DNA of 52,986 nt from an uncultured Prevotellaceae bacterium (GTDB lineage: Bacteria; Bacteroidota; Bacteroidia; Bacteroidales; Bacteroidaceae), in the NCBI GenBank assembly GCA_900317305.1, contig ONGG01000015.1, positions 1 to 52,986 on the forward strand, in the 5' to 3' direction. A program made the position numbers and the translations under genes. Below, in pieces: positions 18,537 through 26,978 of the stretch (position 1 is the first letter of the stretch; each line of letters begins with the position of its first letter). The notes beneath the pieces are model-generated. The model searched no databases. It was given only the letters and a program-made list of their open reading frames with translations, and was not told the origin of the DNA.

Positions 18537-19898
18537 TTATTCAGCGGCAATTTTGTTGAATTCCTCGAGGGTCACAGTCTTGACATTCAACTTCACGACA
18601 TTTTTGAGTACGTCGATGAGTTTGCGGTCGATGGCCCTGTCAACGAGTGAGTCGACATTCTCCTTCTGCTTGAGCATATCCTCGGCATATCCATCGAGAT
18701 AATCGTCGGGAACGTTGTTCATGCCATATTGTGCGAACTGTGCCCTTGCCATCTCCTTGGCCACGGCCTTCACGTCGGCATCCTCGATCTTCACCTGGTT
18801 GTCGGTCACGATCTGCTCTTTGATGAGGTGCCACTTCAGTTCGTTGATACTGGCTTCGAAGTGCTTGTCCACGTAGTCGGCCTCTTTCTCCTTGTTGTTG
18901 GCTTTCATCACCTTCTTGAGGATTTCCTCGGGGAATGTGAGTTCGCCCACCTTCTTCTCGGCATACTTGCGCACGTCGAGCAGGAAGCGGTAGTCGGACT
19001 CGCCGGCAAGCTGAGCCTTCAGCCCTTCGGTGATGCGGCTTCTGAATTCCTCCTCGTTGGTCACTTTGCCCTCACCGAAGACGCTGTCGAAGAGTTCCTG
19101 GTCGAGACCGGCCTTCACGAAGCGTGAGATTTCGGTGATCTGATAACTGAAGTCGGAGTTGATGTCGGCCACCTCCTCTTTCTTGAGTTTGAGGAGTGCT
19201 GCCACCTCGGCGTCGCTCTCAGGATAGGCTTTCTTGGGATTGAAGGTGATGATGTCGCCCAATTTGGCTCCATCGAAGAGTGCCTTCTGGGCCTCCTCCT
19301 TGATGTACTGCGGCATGAGCACAGCGTCGGCCACGGTGATGCCACCCTCCAGGGTATTGCCCTCCTCGTCGAGCTGGCGCAGGTCGCCCTTGAGCATGTC
19401 TCTCTGCTCGGGATCGTAAGCCTCGGCCTTCTCATAGTGTCCGTTACGGCTGGCAAGCATCTCCACCTGCTGGTCGATGAGCTTGTCGTCGGGCTGGATA
19501 TCGTAGTAGTCGATCTTGTCTTTGTTGGAGAGCGAGATGCTGAACTCGGGAGCCACGGCGATATCGAAGATGAACTCATAAGCGCTCTCTTTCTCCAGGT
19601 CTTGGGGTACCTGCTTCTCAGAAGGAATGGGCTCGCCCAGCATCTTCACGTTGTTCTCTCTGATGTATTTGTACATTTCCTCGCCGATGAGTTTGTTCAC
19701 CACATCCACCTTCACGGCGGTGCCATACTGGCGCTTGATGAGGTTCATCGGCACGTTGCCGGGCCTGAAACCAGGCACGCTGGCTTTCTTGCGGTAGTCC
19801 TTCAGGGTTTTCTCTACTTTCTCCTTGTAATCATCAACCTCCACGGTCAATGTCATCAGACCATTGATCTTGTCAGGGTTCTCGAATGAAATTTTCAT
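18537..19898 (-). CDS. tig: trigger factor
   Basis: 453 residues. A ribosome-bound chaperone that meets nascent chains. The N-terminal ribosome-binding domain carries the signature-like GFRPGNVPMNLIKRQYG (about 43-59, where other species have GFRxGKVP). A divergent FKBP-like middle domain (about 155-250) follows, then the helical C-terminal chaperone arms (KPAFDSVFG-like segment LFDSVFGEGKVTNEEEFRSRI). The middle domain is poorly conserved, so isomerase activity is doubtful. It precedes clpP-clpX, the common tig-clpP-clpX order, but has its own promoter and a likely terminator. Confidence 0.93.
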   Translation of the reverse strand: MKISFENPDKINGLMTLTVEVDDYKEKVEKTLKDYRKKASVPGFRPGNVPMNLIKRQYGTAVKVDVVNKLIGEEMYKYIRENNVKMLGEPIPSEKQVPQDLEKESAYEFIFDIAVAPEFSISLSNKDKIDYYDIQPDDKLIDQQVEMLASRNGHYEKAEAYDPEQRDMLKGDLRQLDEEGNTLEGGITVADAVLMPQYIKEEAQKALFDGAKLGDIITFNPKKAYPESDAEVAALLKLKKEEVADINSDFSYQITEISRFVKAGLDQELFDSVFGEGKVTNEEEFRSRITEGLKAQLAGESDYRFLLDVRKYAEKKVGELTFPEEILKKVMKANNKEKEADYVDKHFEASINELKWHLIKEQIVTDNQVKIEDADVKAVAKEMARAQFAQYGMNNVPDDYLDGYAEDMLKQKENVDSLVDRAIDRKLIDVLKNVVKLNVKTVTLEEFNKIAAE

Positions 19899-19963
19899 CT
19901 TTTATCGTGTTATTTTTTGACGTTTGTATGCTATTGGAAAAAACACTTTCCGAAATTGGAGTG

Positions 19964-19971
19964 CAAAATTA
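19964..19971 (-). promoter_or_regulatory. tig promoter -7 box (TAATTTTG)
   Basis: Minus-strand TAATTTTG, an exact consensus match, about 65 bases before the tig ATG. The -33 element is not evident. Confidence 0.5.
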
Positions 19972-19980
19972 CGCATAATT

Positions 19981-20004
19981 CGCTGAAAATCCTAACTTTC
20001 AGCG
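19981..20004 (-). terminator. hairpin after lptB
   Basis: CGCTGAAA (19981-19988) and TTTCAGCG (19997-20004) pair over eight bases with an eight-base loop, 36 bases after the lptB stop. The tract after it on the minus strand is AATTATG rather than a T-run, so termination efficiency is unclear. Confidence 0.4.
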
Positions 20005-20040
20005 TAAAAATTTGATTTTTTAACCAAGGCAGACACGAAA

Positions 20041-20865
20041 TCAGGAGTATCTCTCGTTTTCGGCCTTCTCTCTGGCCCGATGTTCCTCGTCGATGGTTTG
20101 GAAGTCTTTCTTCCTGAGCACGAAACTATTGCTGAGGTACTTCTCGCGCACAATCTTGTTGGCCGCCAGTTCCTCGGGTTTTCCCTGGAAGAGGATACGG
20201 CCCTCGAAGAGCAGGTAGGCACGGTCGGTGATGGTGAGCGTCTCCTGCACGTTGTGGTCGGTGATGAGGATGCCGATGTTGCGGTATTTCAGTTGCCACA
20301 CGATGTGCTGGATATCCTCCACGGCGATGGGGTCGACGCCGGCGAAAGGCTCGTCGAGCATGATGAACTTGGGGTCGATGGCCAGGCATCTTGCGATCTC
20401 GGTGCGCCGGCGCTCGCCACCCGACAGGGTGTCGCCCTTGCTTTTCCTCACTTTTCCAAGGCGGAACTCACTGATGAGACTCTCGAGTTTCTCGATTTGC
20501 TGTTTCTTGCTGAGTTTGGTCATCTCGAGCACCGACCGGATATTGTCTTCCACGCTCATTTTCCTGAAGACACTGGGTTCCTGCGGCAGGTATCCGATAC
20601 CTGCCCTAGCCCGTTTGTAGACAGGGAAACTGGTGATATCCTGGTTGTTGAGGAAGATGTGTCCGGCATTGGGCACGATGAGTCCGGTGGTCATGTAGAA
20701 CGACGTGGTTTTCCCGGCGCCATTCGGTCCGAGCAGTCCCACGATCTCGCCTTGGCGCACGTTGATCGACACCTCGTTCACCACGGTGCGCTTGCCATAT
20801 CGTTTCACCAGTCCCTCGGTGCGGAGCACCATGCCTTCAAGGTTGATTGTGTTCTCTGTATCCAT
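20041..20865 (-). CDS. lptB: LPS export ABC transporter ATP-binding protein
   Basis: 274 residues. The cytoplasmic ATPase of the LptB2FG complex that drives lipopolysaccharide out of the inner membrane. Walker A is GPNGAGKTT, the LptB-specific segment is [21 protein letters not shown], the ABC signature is [15 protein letters not shown] and Walker B is [16 protein letters not shown]. The protein is about 30 residues longer than E. coli LptB because of a polar C-terminal tail ([20 protein letters not shown]). The ATG at 20863-20865 is used; a second at 20832 is possible. The partner OstA-like gene is at 7953-9653. Confidence 0.95.
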   Translation of the reverse strand: MDTENTINLEGMVLRTEGLVKRYGKRTVVNEVSINVRQGEIVGLLGPNGAGKTTSFYMTTGLIVPNAGHIFLNNQDITSFPVYKRARAGIGYLPQEPSVFRKMSVEDNIRSVLEMTKLSKKQQIEKLESLISEFRLGKVRKSKGDTLSGGERRRTEIARCLAIDPKFIMLDEPFAGVDPIAVEDIQHIVWQLKYRNIGILITDHNVQETLTITDRAYLLFEGRILFQGKPEELAANKIVREKYLSNSFVLRKKDFQTIDEEHRAREKAENERYS

Positions 20866-20908
20866 CTCTGTTTATCTGATACTGTCTTGACGAAACTTTT
20901 TCGGGTTG

Positions 20909-20916
20909 CAAAAATA
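20909..20916 (-). promoter_or_regulatory. lptB promoter -7 box (TATTTTTG)
   Basis: Minus-strand TATTTTTG fits TAnnTTTG about 45 bases before the lptB ATG; no clear -33 element. Confidence 0.45.
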
Positions 20917-21056
20917 GATAAAAAAAACGACTTATCATCTTTTGCCGGCATATTATTAACCTTAATTTATGTTTCTCATTTGCTCAACTTCTTGGAGTTC
21001 AGGAGTTGCAGGAGTACAGAAAATAGCCCGGCATTCACCTCGCCGGGCCCAATGTC

Positions 21057-22511
21057 TCATTTCTTCTCGATGCGTTTCGACAGGCCGATGGCCCCCGTGG
21101 GACATACGAGACGGCAGAGATGGCACCCCACGCACTTCGTGCCCACAATCCGCGGCATGCGTTCTTCGGTATCGAAACTGATGGCCTGATGGCCACCATC
21201 GAGGCAAGAGGTGTAGCAACGTCCGCAGCCCACGCACCGTTCCCTGTCGACCTTTGGATAGACGATAGTCTTGCGGTCGAGCATCGACGCTGTGACGAAA
21301 TGGGGCAGTTCCTCGCCCACGAGTTCTTCCACCCGGCTCACGCCTCTCTGGCTCATGTAGAACTGCATGCCGAGTATCAAGTCGTCGATGATACGGTAGC
21401 CATACTGCATCACGGCGGTGCACACCTGCACGTTGCGGCAGCCCAACTGTATGAACTCCAGTGCGTCGCGCCAGGTTTCTATACCACCGATACCACTCAA
21501 CTGGATGCCTTTCATCACCGGGTTTTGCGCCATTTCTAGAATGAAGCGCAGGGCAATGGGTTTCACGGCCCGGCCGGAGTATCCCGACACGGTCTTCTTC
21601 TCCGACACCGAACTGTCTTCACTCATCGTCACGCTCTTGATGGTGTTGATGGCCGAGATGGCGTCGGCGCCTGCGAAATACGCGCCCATGGCAGGCCGCG
21701 ACATGAAGGTGATGTTGGGTGTCATCTTCGGGATGACGGGGATGGAGACATTGCGTTTCACGTAGGCGGTGTAGAAGGTGACGAGCTCAGGATCCTGTCC
21801 CACATCGGAGCCCATTCCCGCCAGTCGCATCTGCGGACACGAGAAATTGAGCTCTATGGCATCCACGCCAGCCTTCTCGGCCATTTTGGCCAATACAATC
21901 CATTGTCGTTCGGTCTGGCCCATGATGGATGCCACAACCACCTTTGTAGGATAGTTTTCCTTGAGCCGTTTGAGGATTTCGAAATCCACCTTCACTGGGT
22001 TCTCGCTCAGTTGCTCCATGTTACGGAATCCATAGAAGTCGCCCGTCCCCTCGCAGTGCACGGCATCGAAGCGTGGCGACACCTCGTTGATGTCCTGCAT
22101 ACAGATGGTCTTGTAGAACACGCCAGCCCATCCTGCGTCGAAGGCCCGTGCCACCATCTCGTAATTGGTGCAGATGGCCGACGAGGCGAGGAAGAACGGA
22201 TTCTCGCATTTGATACCACAGAAGTCGACAGCCAGGTTGGGAAGGCTGGAAGGCATAGCGGGTGGTGTGGCCATACGGCATAGTTGTTTGATTCGAATAG
22301 GCCTGTCGTAGTGAATACAAGCCTGCTCGGCCGCCTCGAGGTCGGCATCGGTGCAGTTGGCGGTCCATAGCCCTGCCATTTTGTCATTGCCGAACCTTAT
22401 GGCCCGGATAGCTCTTGCGGGGTCGCCATTCCGGCATGCCTTGCTACAAGGAGCATCGGCACAAAGCAGGCATCTTGCCGCCTCTTCCTTTGAGTGCAAT
22501 GTTTTTTTCAT
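21057..22511 (-). CDS. preA: PreA-like dihydropyrimidine dehydrogenase subunit with extra N-terminal Cys domain
   Basis: 484 residues. The core (about residues 85-400) is a dihydroorotate-dehydrogenase-like FMN barrel (VDFCGIKCENPFFLASSAICTN, IELNFSCPQM, ALRFILEMAQNP). The C-terminal tail carries two [4Fe-4S] clusters (CVGCGRCYTSC and CVGCHLCRLVCP). This matches PreA, which with PreT reduces uracil or thymine using NADH. Unusually, the first 80 residues carry a second Cys-rich region (CLLCADAPCSKACRNGDPARAIRAI) that resembles the N-terminal Fe-S domain normally found on PreT or GltD. No PreT gene is seen nearby. MKKTLHSKEEAARC was chosen as start; the frame runs 34 codons further upstream. 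The exact substrate is uncertain. Confidence 0.82.
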   Translation of the reverse strand: MKKTLHSKEEAARCLLCADAPCSKACRNGDPARAIRAIRFGNDKMAGLWTANCTDADLEAAEQACIHYDRPIRIKQLCRMATPPAMPSSLPNLAVDFCGIKCENPFFLASSAICTNYEMVARAFDAGWAGVFYKTICMQDINEVSPRFDAVHCEGTGDFYGFRNMEQLSENPVKVDFEILKRLKENYPTKVVVASIMGQTERQWIVLAKMAEKAGVDAIELNFSCPQMRLAGMGSDVGQDPELVTFYTAYVKRNVSIPVIPKMTPNITFMSRPAMGAYFAGADAISAINTIKSVTMSEDSSVSEKKTVSGYSGRAVKPIALRFILEMAQNPVMKGIQLSGIGGIETWRDALEFIQLGCRNVQVCTAVMQYGYRIIDDLILGMQFYMSQRGVSRVEELVGEELPHFVTASMLDRKTIVYPKVDRERCVGCGRCYTSCLDGGHQAISFDTEERMPRIVGTKCVGCHLCRLVCPTGAIGLSKRIEKK

Positions 22512-22589
22512 GGAATGTTTGGGATAATTGGGGTGAATGATTGAGTTGAAAAGGGAAAAACACAATACGGCAAACGATTGTGAAAGTAG

Positions 22590-22637
22590 AAAGGTGTGTC
22601 GATAACGGCACATCTCTGTCCGTCACGACACACCTTT
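22590..22637. terminator. 12-bp inverted repeat between second OmpA gene and preA
   Basis: AAAGGTGTGTCG (22590-22601) and CGACACACCTTT (22626-22637) pair perfectly; the loop holds an additional ACGG/CCGT stem. It lies 17 bases after the OmpA stop on the minus strand. TTTCTACTTTC follows, a weak T-rich tract, so this is a probable terminator. Confidence 0.6.
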
Positions 22638-22654
22638 GTATGAGTAGTAGACAA

Positions 22655-23761
22655 TTACTTCACGTAGACAATGGCCAGGCGGTTGGAGGTTGTGCCTTGC
22701 ACGCCCTTGCCCTCTGCCTCGTCAATGATCACGCCACGTTCTCTGAGATAGTCGGCCACAGCGTCGGCACGGGCCTGCGACAGGCGCTGGTTGAGTTCGG
22801 GGTTGCCCTCTGGCGATGCCGTACCCACGATTTGCACGTGCGAGCCAGCCTTCACAGCATTGAGCGCATCCATTGCCTCTTTGGTAAGCACCGACTTGCC
22901 CTGTGCGAATGTCACGAACACGAGGTTCTCCACCTTCACCTCACGGCCTGCCACCGGCACCTCTTTCACCACTTCTTTCACCACTTCCTTCACTACCTCC
23001 TTGGGCTTCTTGGCCAGTTCGGCGCGCAGGCTGTTGATGACACCATTCAGGCGGTCGATCTCAGCGTTGTCGGCCCCGGCGATCTTGAAGTTATGCGTGC
23101 CGTTGGAGTTGCCGAACTTGTACACCAGTCCGGCATTGAGTTGCACGGCGGAGTTGTTGACGTTGTAACGAGGTTGCGCGTCATCATACGAGAGTTTGTA
23201 GTCGGGCTGCACGCCAGGCTGGTTGCAGGTGGAGAGGAACATCCATGTGAAAGAAGGCTCGATGTAGAACTGCCACTGTCTGTCGCTTCCGAAGTTGAAG
23301 GCGAGGTCGATGCCCGCTTTCGACGTCATCTTGTTGGTGGGCTCATAGAAGTCGTGGTTGGAGCGGAACAAGTGTCCCCATCCCAGTCCATAGAGTCCGA
23401 TGACCTCGAAGCGGCGCGGTTGTCCCTTGTATCCGCCAAACCAATTGGTGAAGTTCAGCGTACCAAGCAGCGACACGTTGGTGGCGCGGATGGCGGTGCC
23501 TGTGGAGATGAACGGCTTGTTGGACAGGTATGCCGTTCCTTCGACAGCCAGACCGAACACCGGTGTGAACCACCTTCCGATGCGTAATCCGAAGTTGGGG
23601 TCGAGATTCTCGGCCCATTTCACTCCTGTGGCTTTCACGGCCACGCCACCATTGATGCCCACATAGATATTATCATAATTCTTGCTCTCCTCCACGGTCT
23701 GAGCCGATGCCGAGAATGCCATGAGAGCGGCGGCAAACAACAAAATATACTTTTTCATCAT
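22655..23761 (-). CDS. OmpA-family outer-membrane protein
   Basis: 368 residues. A signal peptide (KKYILLFAAALMAFSASAQ), a barrel region (about 20-215), a linker containing repeated VVKE units (PKEVVKEVVKEVVKEV) and a C-terminal OmpA domain (about 255-368: VTFAQGKSVLTKEAMDALNAV, IVGTASPEGNPELNQRLSQARADAV). The peptidoglycan-binding core is clear. It parallels the gene at 4819-5967 in layout but the two sequences are distinct paralogues. Two adjacent ATGs (23761 and 23758) can start it; an upstream extension of the frame lacks a signal peptide. A perfect-spacing promoter lies upstream, and cobU diverges from the other side. Confidence 0.9.
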   Translation of the reverse strand: MMKKYILLFAAALMAFSASAQTVEESKNYDNIYVGINGGVAVKATGVKWAENLDPNFGLRIGRWFTPVFGLAVEGTAYLSNKPFISTGTAIRATNVSLLGTLNFTNWFGGYKGQPRRFEVIGLYGLGWGHLFRSNHDFYEPTNKMTSKAGIDLAFNFGSDRQWQFYIEPSFTWMFLSTCNQPGVQPDYKLSYDDAQPRYNVNNSAVQLNAGLVYKFGNSNGTHNFKIAGADNAEIDRLNGVINSLRAELAKKPKEVVKEVVKEVVKEVPVAGREVKVENLVFVTFAQGKSVLTKEAMDALNAVKAGSHVQIVGTASPEGNPELNQRLSQARADAVADYLRERGVIIDEAEGKGVQGTTSNRLAIVYVK

Positions 23762-23836
23762 AGTTAAATAATTTGGTGGACCGTTTTGGCAAATGAGCAG
23801 CACGACGGCCCACATCATTTGAATGGATAAGTGGTG

Positions 23837-23868
23837 CAAATTAAGAAAAATTTCTTGAAGAAAGCAAA
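23837..23868 (-). promoter_or_regulatory. promoter of second OmpA gene (TTTG-N20-TTAATTTG)
   Basis: Minus-strand TTTG (23865-23868) and TTAATTTG (23837-23844, one mismatch to TAnnTTTG) are separated by exactly 20 bases. The leader would be about 70 bases. Confidence 0.65.
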
Positions 23869-23962
23869 CTTTAAGCCCTAAAAATCATGTAGAAAGACAC
23901 GTTTTATGCTTTTTGGCCAACATAAAGTGCTTGCCGACTCCTTTTATTTCAAAAATTATATG

Positions 23963-23970
23963 TAAGTTTG
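23963..23970 (+). promoter_or_regulatory. cobU promoter -7 box (TAAGTTTG), nearly leaderless
   Basis: TAAGTTTG is an exact -7 match ending only four bases before the cobU ATG at 23975, so the transcript should begin at or next to the start codon. No TTTG at -33 distance. No cobalamin riboswitch motif is present in 23762-23974. Confidence 0.55.
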
Positions 23971-23974
23971 CAGC

Positions 23975-24502
23975 ATGAGTGAAATCATTCTGATTACAGG
24001 AGGCCAGCGGTCGGGCAAGAGCAGTTATGCCGAGCAGCTGGCCCTGAGCCTGAGCGAACACCCCGTGTATATGGCCACGGCGAAAGCATGGGACGAGGAG
24101 TTCAGGATGCGCATCAAGCGACACCAGGAGCGTAGGGGTCCCTGCTGGACCAATATCGAGGAGGAGCGCTATCTGAGCCATCACGACATCACTAACAAGG
24201 TGGTGCTCATCGACTGCGTGACCCTTTGGCTCACCAACTTTTTCTTCGCTGCCCGCGACCGTGAGGCCAGTGTCGACGAGCTGCTGGAAGAAGCAAAAAG
24301 CGAGTTCGACCTCTTCACCCGCCAAGACGCCACCTTCATCTTCGTCACCAACGAGATTGGCAGTGGCGGCGTGAGCGACAACCCGCTACAGCGCCGCTTC
24401 ACCGACTTGGAAGGATGGATGAACCAGTATATCGCCTCGCGCGCCGACACCGTCATACTGATGGTGAGCGGCATTCCCGTAACCATAAAACCACAGTCAT
24501 GA
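23975..24502 (+). CDS. cobU: adenosylcobinamide kinase / adenosylcobinamide-phosphate guanylyltransferase
   Basis: 175 residues. It phosphorylates adenosylcobinamide and then transfers GMP from GTP, activating it for joining to the lower ligand. The P-loop is GGQRSGKS (residues 9-16), and His50 in RMRIKRHQERRG occupies the place of the guanylylated His of Salmonella CobU. VVLIDCVTLWLTNFF and FVTNEIGSGGVSDNPLQRRF are family segments. MSEIILITGGQRSGKS is the normal start. Its stop overlaps the cobT start (ATGA). First gene of a four-gene plus-strand run. Confidence 0.95.
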   Translation: MSEIILITGGQRSGKSSYAEQLALSLSEHPVYMATAKAWDEEFRMRIKRHQERRGPCWTNIEEERYLSHHDITNKVVLIDCVTLWLTNFFFAARDREASVDELLEEAKSEFDLFTRQDATFIFVTNEIGSGGVSDNPLQRRFTDLEGWMNQYIASRADTVILMVSGIPVTIKPQS

Positions 24503-25569
24503 GAGCGTTCCACATACCCATTCCCGACCAGGGAATGAAAGCCGCCATCGAACGGAAGATCGACAACCTGAACAAGCCGAAAGGCGCACTGGGCGAGTTG
24601 GAGACACTCGCCATGCAGGTCAGCCTCATCCAGCACACCCTCTCTCCCACCCTCTCCCATCCCTGCCACCTGCTCCTTGGTGGCGACCATGGCATTGAGC
24701 GCGAGGGGGTGAGCGTGTCGCCCCGCGACGTGACCTGGCAACAGATGGTGAACTTCACCAAGGGTGGTGGCGGCGTGAACATGTTTTGCCGCCAGCATGG
24801 GTTCCACCTGCGCATCGTCGATATCGGGGTCGATCACGACCTCTCTGCCGTCGACGGCATCATCCACCGCAAGATAGCCCCCGGCACGGCCAACTTCCTC
24901 CATGGGGAGGCCATGACCGAGGACCAATATTGGCAGTCCATCGATGTCGGCGCTTCGCTGGTGGACGAATGCGCCGCCGAGGGATGCAACATTGTCTGTG
25001 TGGGCGAGATGGGCATTGCCAACACCTCGCCATCGAGCATCTGGATGAGCATCTTCGGGCATATTCCCCTCGACGAGTGCATCGGCGTGGGGGCCGGCCT
25101 CAACAACGAGGGACTGCTCCACAAGCACGAGGTGCTGCGCACTGCCCTACAACGGTTCCAAGAGCGTTACCCCGATGCCGTAGAAAAGCCCTGCACACCC
25201 TCCTCCGCCCGTCTCATCGTGCGCTACTTCGGTGGGTTCGAGATGGTGGGTGCCATCGGTGCCATGTTGCGTGCCGCCGAACTCGGAATGGTGGTGATGG
25301 TCGACGGTTTCATCATGACCGCCTGCATGCTTGCCGCCTCACATCTCTGTCCCAATGTGCTCCACTATGCTATTTTCGGACATTGTGGCGACGAGAGCGG
25401 GCATCGCCGCATGCTCGAATTGATGGACGCCCGTCCGCTGCTACGGCTGGGTCTGCGGTTGGGTGAGGGCACTGGCGCCTTATGTGCCTACCCCATCATA
25501 GAGAGCGCCGTGAGAATGATTAACGAAATGAACAATTTTGACAATGCGCATATTACGAAGTACTTCTAA
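24499..25569 (+). CDS. cobT: nicotinate-nucleotide--dimethylbenzimidazole phosphoribosyltransferase
   Basis: 356 residues. It makes alpha-ribazole phosphate, the activated lower ligand of cobalamin, from dimethylbenzimidazole and nicotinate mononucleotide. Family segments are NLNKPKGALGELETLAMQ, LLGGDHGIEREGVSVSP, GEMGIANTSPSS and the catalytic-Glu region near VDGFIMTACMLAASHLCP. It starts at the ATG of an ATGA overlap with cobU; the longer frame from 24415 lies inside cobU and is rejected. Its 3' end overlaps cobS by 26 bases. Confidence 0.95.
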   Translation: MRAFHIPIPDQGMKAAIERKIDNLNKPKGALGELETLAMQVSLIQHTLSPTLSHPCHLLLGGDHGIEREGVSVSPRDVTWQQMVNFTKGGGGVNMFCRQHGFHLRIVDIGVDHDLSAVDGIIHRKIAPGTANFLHGEAMTEDQYWQSIDVGASLVDECAAEGCNIVCVGEMGIANTSPSSIWMSIFGHIPLDECIGVGAGLNNEGLLHKHEVLRTALQRFQERYPDAVEKPCTPSSARLIVRYFGGFEMVGAIGAMLRAAELGMVVMVDGFIMTACMLAASHLCPNVLHYAIFGHCGDESGHRRMLELMDARPLLRLGLRLGEGTGALCAYPIIESAVRMINEMNNFDNAHITKYF

Positions 25570-26353
25570 GTGGTACCAGCATTTGTGGGCAGCGCTGATA
25601 TTCTTTACCCGACTGCCCTTCTGGAGAGTCTACCAACCTCCCAAGGAAAGTTATCGCGCCGTAGTTGAATTCTGGCCCCTGACAGGCTGGCTCACCGGTG
25701 GCGCAATGGCCGCCATCCTCTATTTCGGTTCCGCCATCTTCCCCTACGCCATCGTGGTGGCACTCGCCATCGTGGTACGGCTGCTCATCACCGGAGCCCT
25801 GCACGAAGACGGTCTGGCCGACTTCTGCGACGGGTTTGGCGGAGGCACCGACCGCGAGCGCATCCTTGCCATCATGAAGGACTCGCGCATCGGCACCTAT
25901 GGCGTGCTAGGACTGACGTTCTATTTCTTGCTGCTCTTCCTCGCACTCTACCATCTGCCTCCCGCCACGGCAGCCCTTACCGTGATCGCCGCCGACCCCT
26001 TCTCGAAGATGCTTGCCGGCCAGGTGGTGCAGATGATGCCGTATGCTCGCACCGAGGCAGAGGCGAAGAATAAGGTGGTGTACCGGAAGGTAAGCATCGC
26101 GGGCAGCATAGCCCTGGCCTTCCAGGGGTTGCTTCCCATCCTGCCACTGCTCTTTTTTACCGACATCCTCTCCGCCCAATGGCATCTCGTGGTGTTCATT
26201 CCCTGCTTGGTAATGTATTTCCTCTATCTCAAGATCTGGACCAAGCTCCGTGGCTACACCGGCGACTGCTGTGGCGCCATGTTCCTCCTGGTGGAACTGA
26301 GCGTCTACCTCACTGTCTGTGCCATTGTCTATCGTTCCACCCTTGCCGCCTGA
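25544..26353 (+). CDS. cobS: adenosylcobinamide-GDP ribazoletransferase (cobalamin synthase)
   Basis: 269 residues, integral membrane protein with about six or seven hydrophobic segments. It joins adenosylcobinamide-GDP and alpha-ribazole (phosphate) to form adenosylcobalamin (phosphate) at the inner membrane. The Mg-binding family motif GALHEDGLADFCDGFGGG is intact (about residues 87-104), followed by DRERILAIMKDSRIGTYG, and WTKLRGYTGDCCGAMFLLVE near the C-terminus. The ATG at 25544 was chosen over a TTG six bases upstream. It overlaps the cobT 3' end by 26 bases, which suggests coupled translation. Confidence 0.95.
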   Translation: MRILRSTSKWYQHLWAALIFFTRLPFWRVYQPPKESYRAVVEFWPLTGWLTGGAMAAILYFGSAIFPYAIVVALAIVVRLLITGALHEDGLADFCDGFGGGTDRERILAIMKDSRIGTYGVLGLTFYFLLLFLALYHLPPATAALTVIAADPFSKMLAGQVVQMMPYARTEAEAKNKVVYRKVSIAGSIALAFQGLLPILPLLFFTDILSAQWHLVVFIPCLVMYFLYLKIWTKLRGYTGDCCGAMFLLVELSVYLTVCAIVYRSTLAA

Positions 26354-26377
26354 TAGGACAAACCTTCAAGAAAGCCT

Positions 26378-26905
26378 ATGAGAGTGACCATGATCCGCCA
26401 TACCAGCGTGGCTGTGCCCAAGGGCACCTGCTATGGGTGGAGCGACGTGCCCGTGGCCGACACTTTTGAGCAGGAGGCTGCTGTCACGCGGGCGAAGTTG
26501 GAAGGAATGGTCTTCGACCAAGTCTATTCCTCGCCACTCACCCGTGCCACCAAACTGGCTGCCTACTGTGGCTTCCCCTCCCCTGTTCTCGATGACCGAC
26601 TGAAAGAAATGAACATGGGGGACTGGGAGATGCAGCGCTACGACGACATACGCGACGAGGCCCTGCAGCGGTGGTATGACGACTACATGCACCTGCCCGC
26701 CACCGGTGGCGAGAGTTTCCCGATGCTTCATGCCCGCGTGTCGGCATTTCTTGACGAGCTCCGTGCCAAGCCTTTCCGTCGTGTGGCCATCTTCGCCCAT
26801 GGCGGTGTACTGGTGAGCGCAGGCATCTATGCCGGCCTCTTTGGCGAGGAGAATGCCTTCTCCCACTCCGTGCCCTATGGAGGGGTTCAGGAGATAAGGC
26901 TCTAA
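26378..26905 (+). CDS. cobC: histidine phosphatase, probable alpha-ribazole phosphatase
   Basis: 175 residues. The phosphohistidine motif is RHT (residues 7-9, MRVTMIRHTSVAV) where the family has RHG/RHT; the second catalytic region is YSSPLTRATKLA and the late His is in IFAHGGVLVS. CobC removes the phosphate from alpha-ribazole phosphate or adenosylcobalamin phosphate. Assignment rests on its place 24 bases after cobS in the cob run; the family also contains phosphoglycerate mutases and other phosphatases. Confidence 0.88.
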   Translation: MRVTMIRHTSVAVPKGTCYGWSDVPVADTFEQEAAVTRAKLEGMVFDQVYSSPLTRATKLAAYCGFPSPVLDDRLKEMNMGDWEMQRYDDIRDEALQRWYDDYMHLPATGGESFPMLHARVSAFLDELRAKPFRRVAIFAHGGVLVSAGIYAGLFGEENAFSHSVPYGGVQEIRL

Positions 26906-26922
26906 TTATTAAATATCTGAAA

Positions 26923-26967
26923 TTAAGGACTTTAAGAACTTTAAGGACCTTAAGGACTTTAAGGAAA
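26923..26967 (+). repeat. five 9-bp units, TTAAGGACY
   Basis: TTAAGGACT, TTAAGAACT, TTAAGGACC, TTAAGGACT and TTAAGGAAA follow each other in exact 9-base register between the convergent ends of cobC and the TonB receptor gene. The same 9-mer array occurs at 44214-44258. The unit contains the CTTAAG palindrome when joined, so the array can form nested hairpins and may mark a 3' end. Confidence 0.85.
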
Positions 26968-26978
26968 CCTCAAACCTA

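Noticed and set aside
23762-23974. Cobalamin riboswitch before cobU
   Set aside because: No B12-box, GGTG core or closing stem in the divergent gap, and the promoter abuts the start codon.
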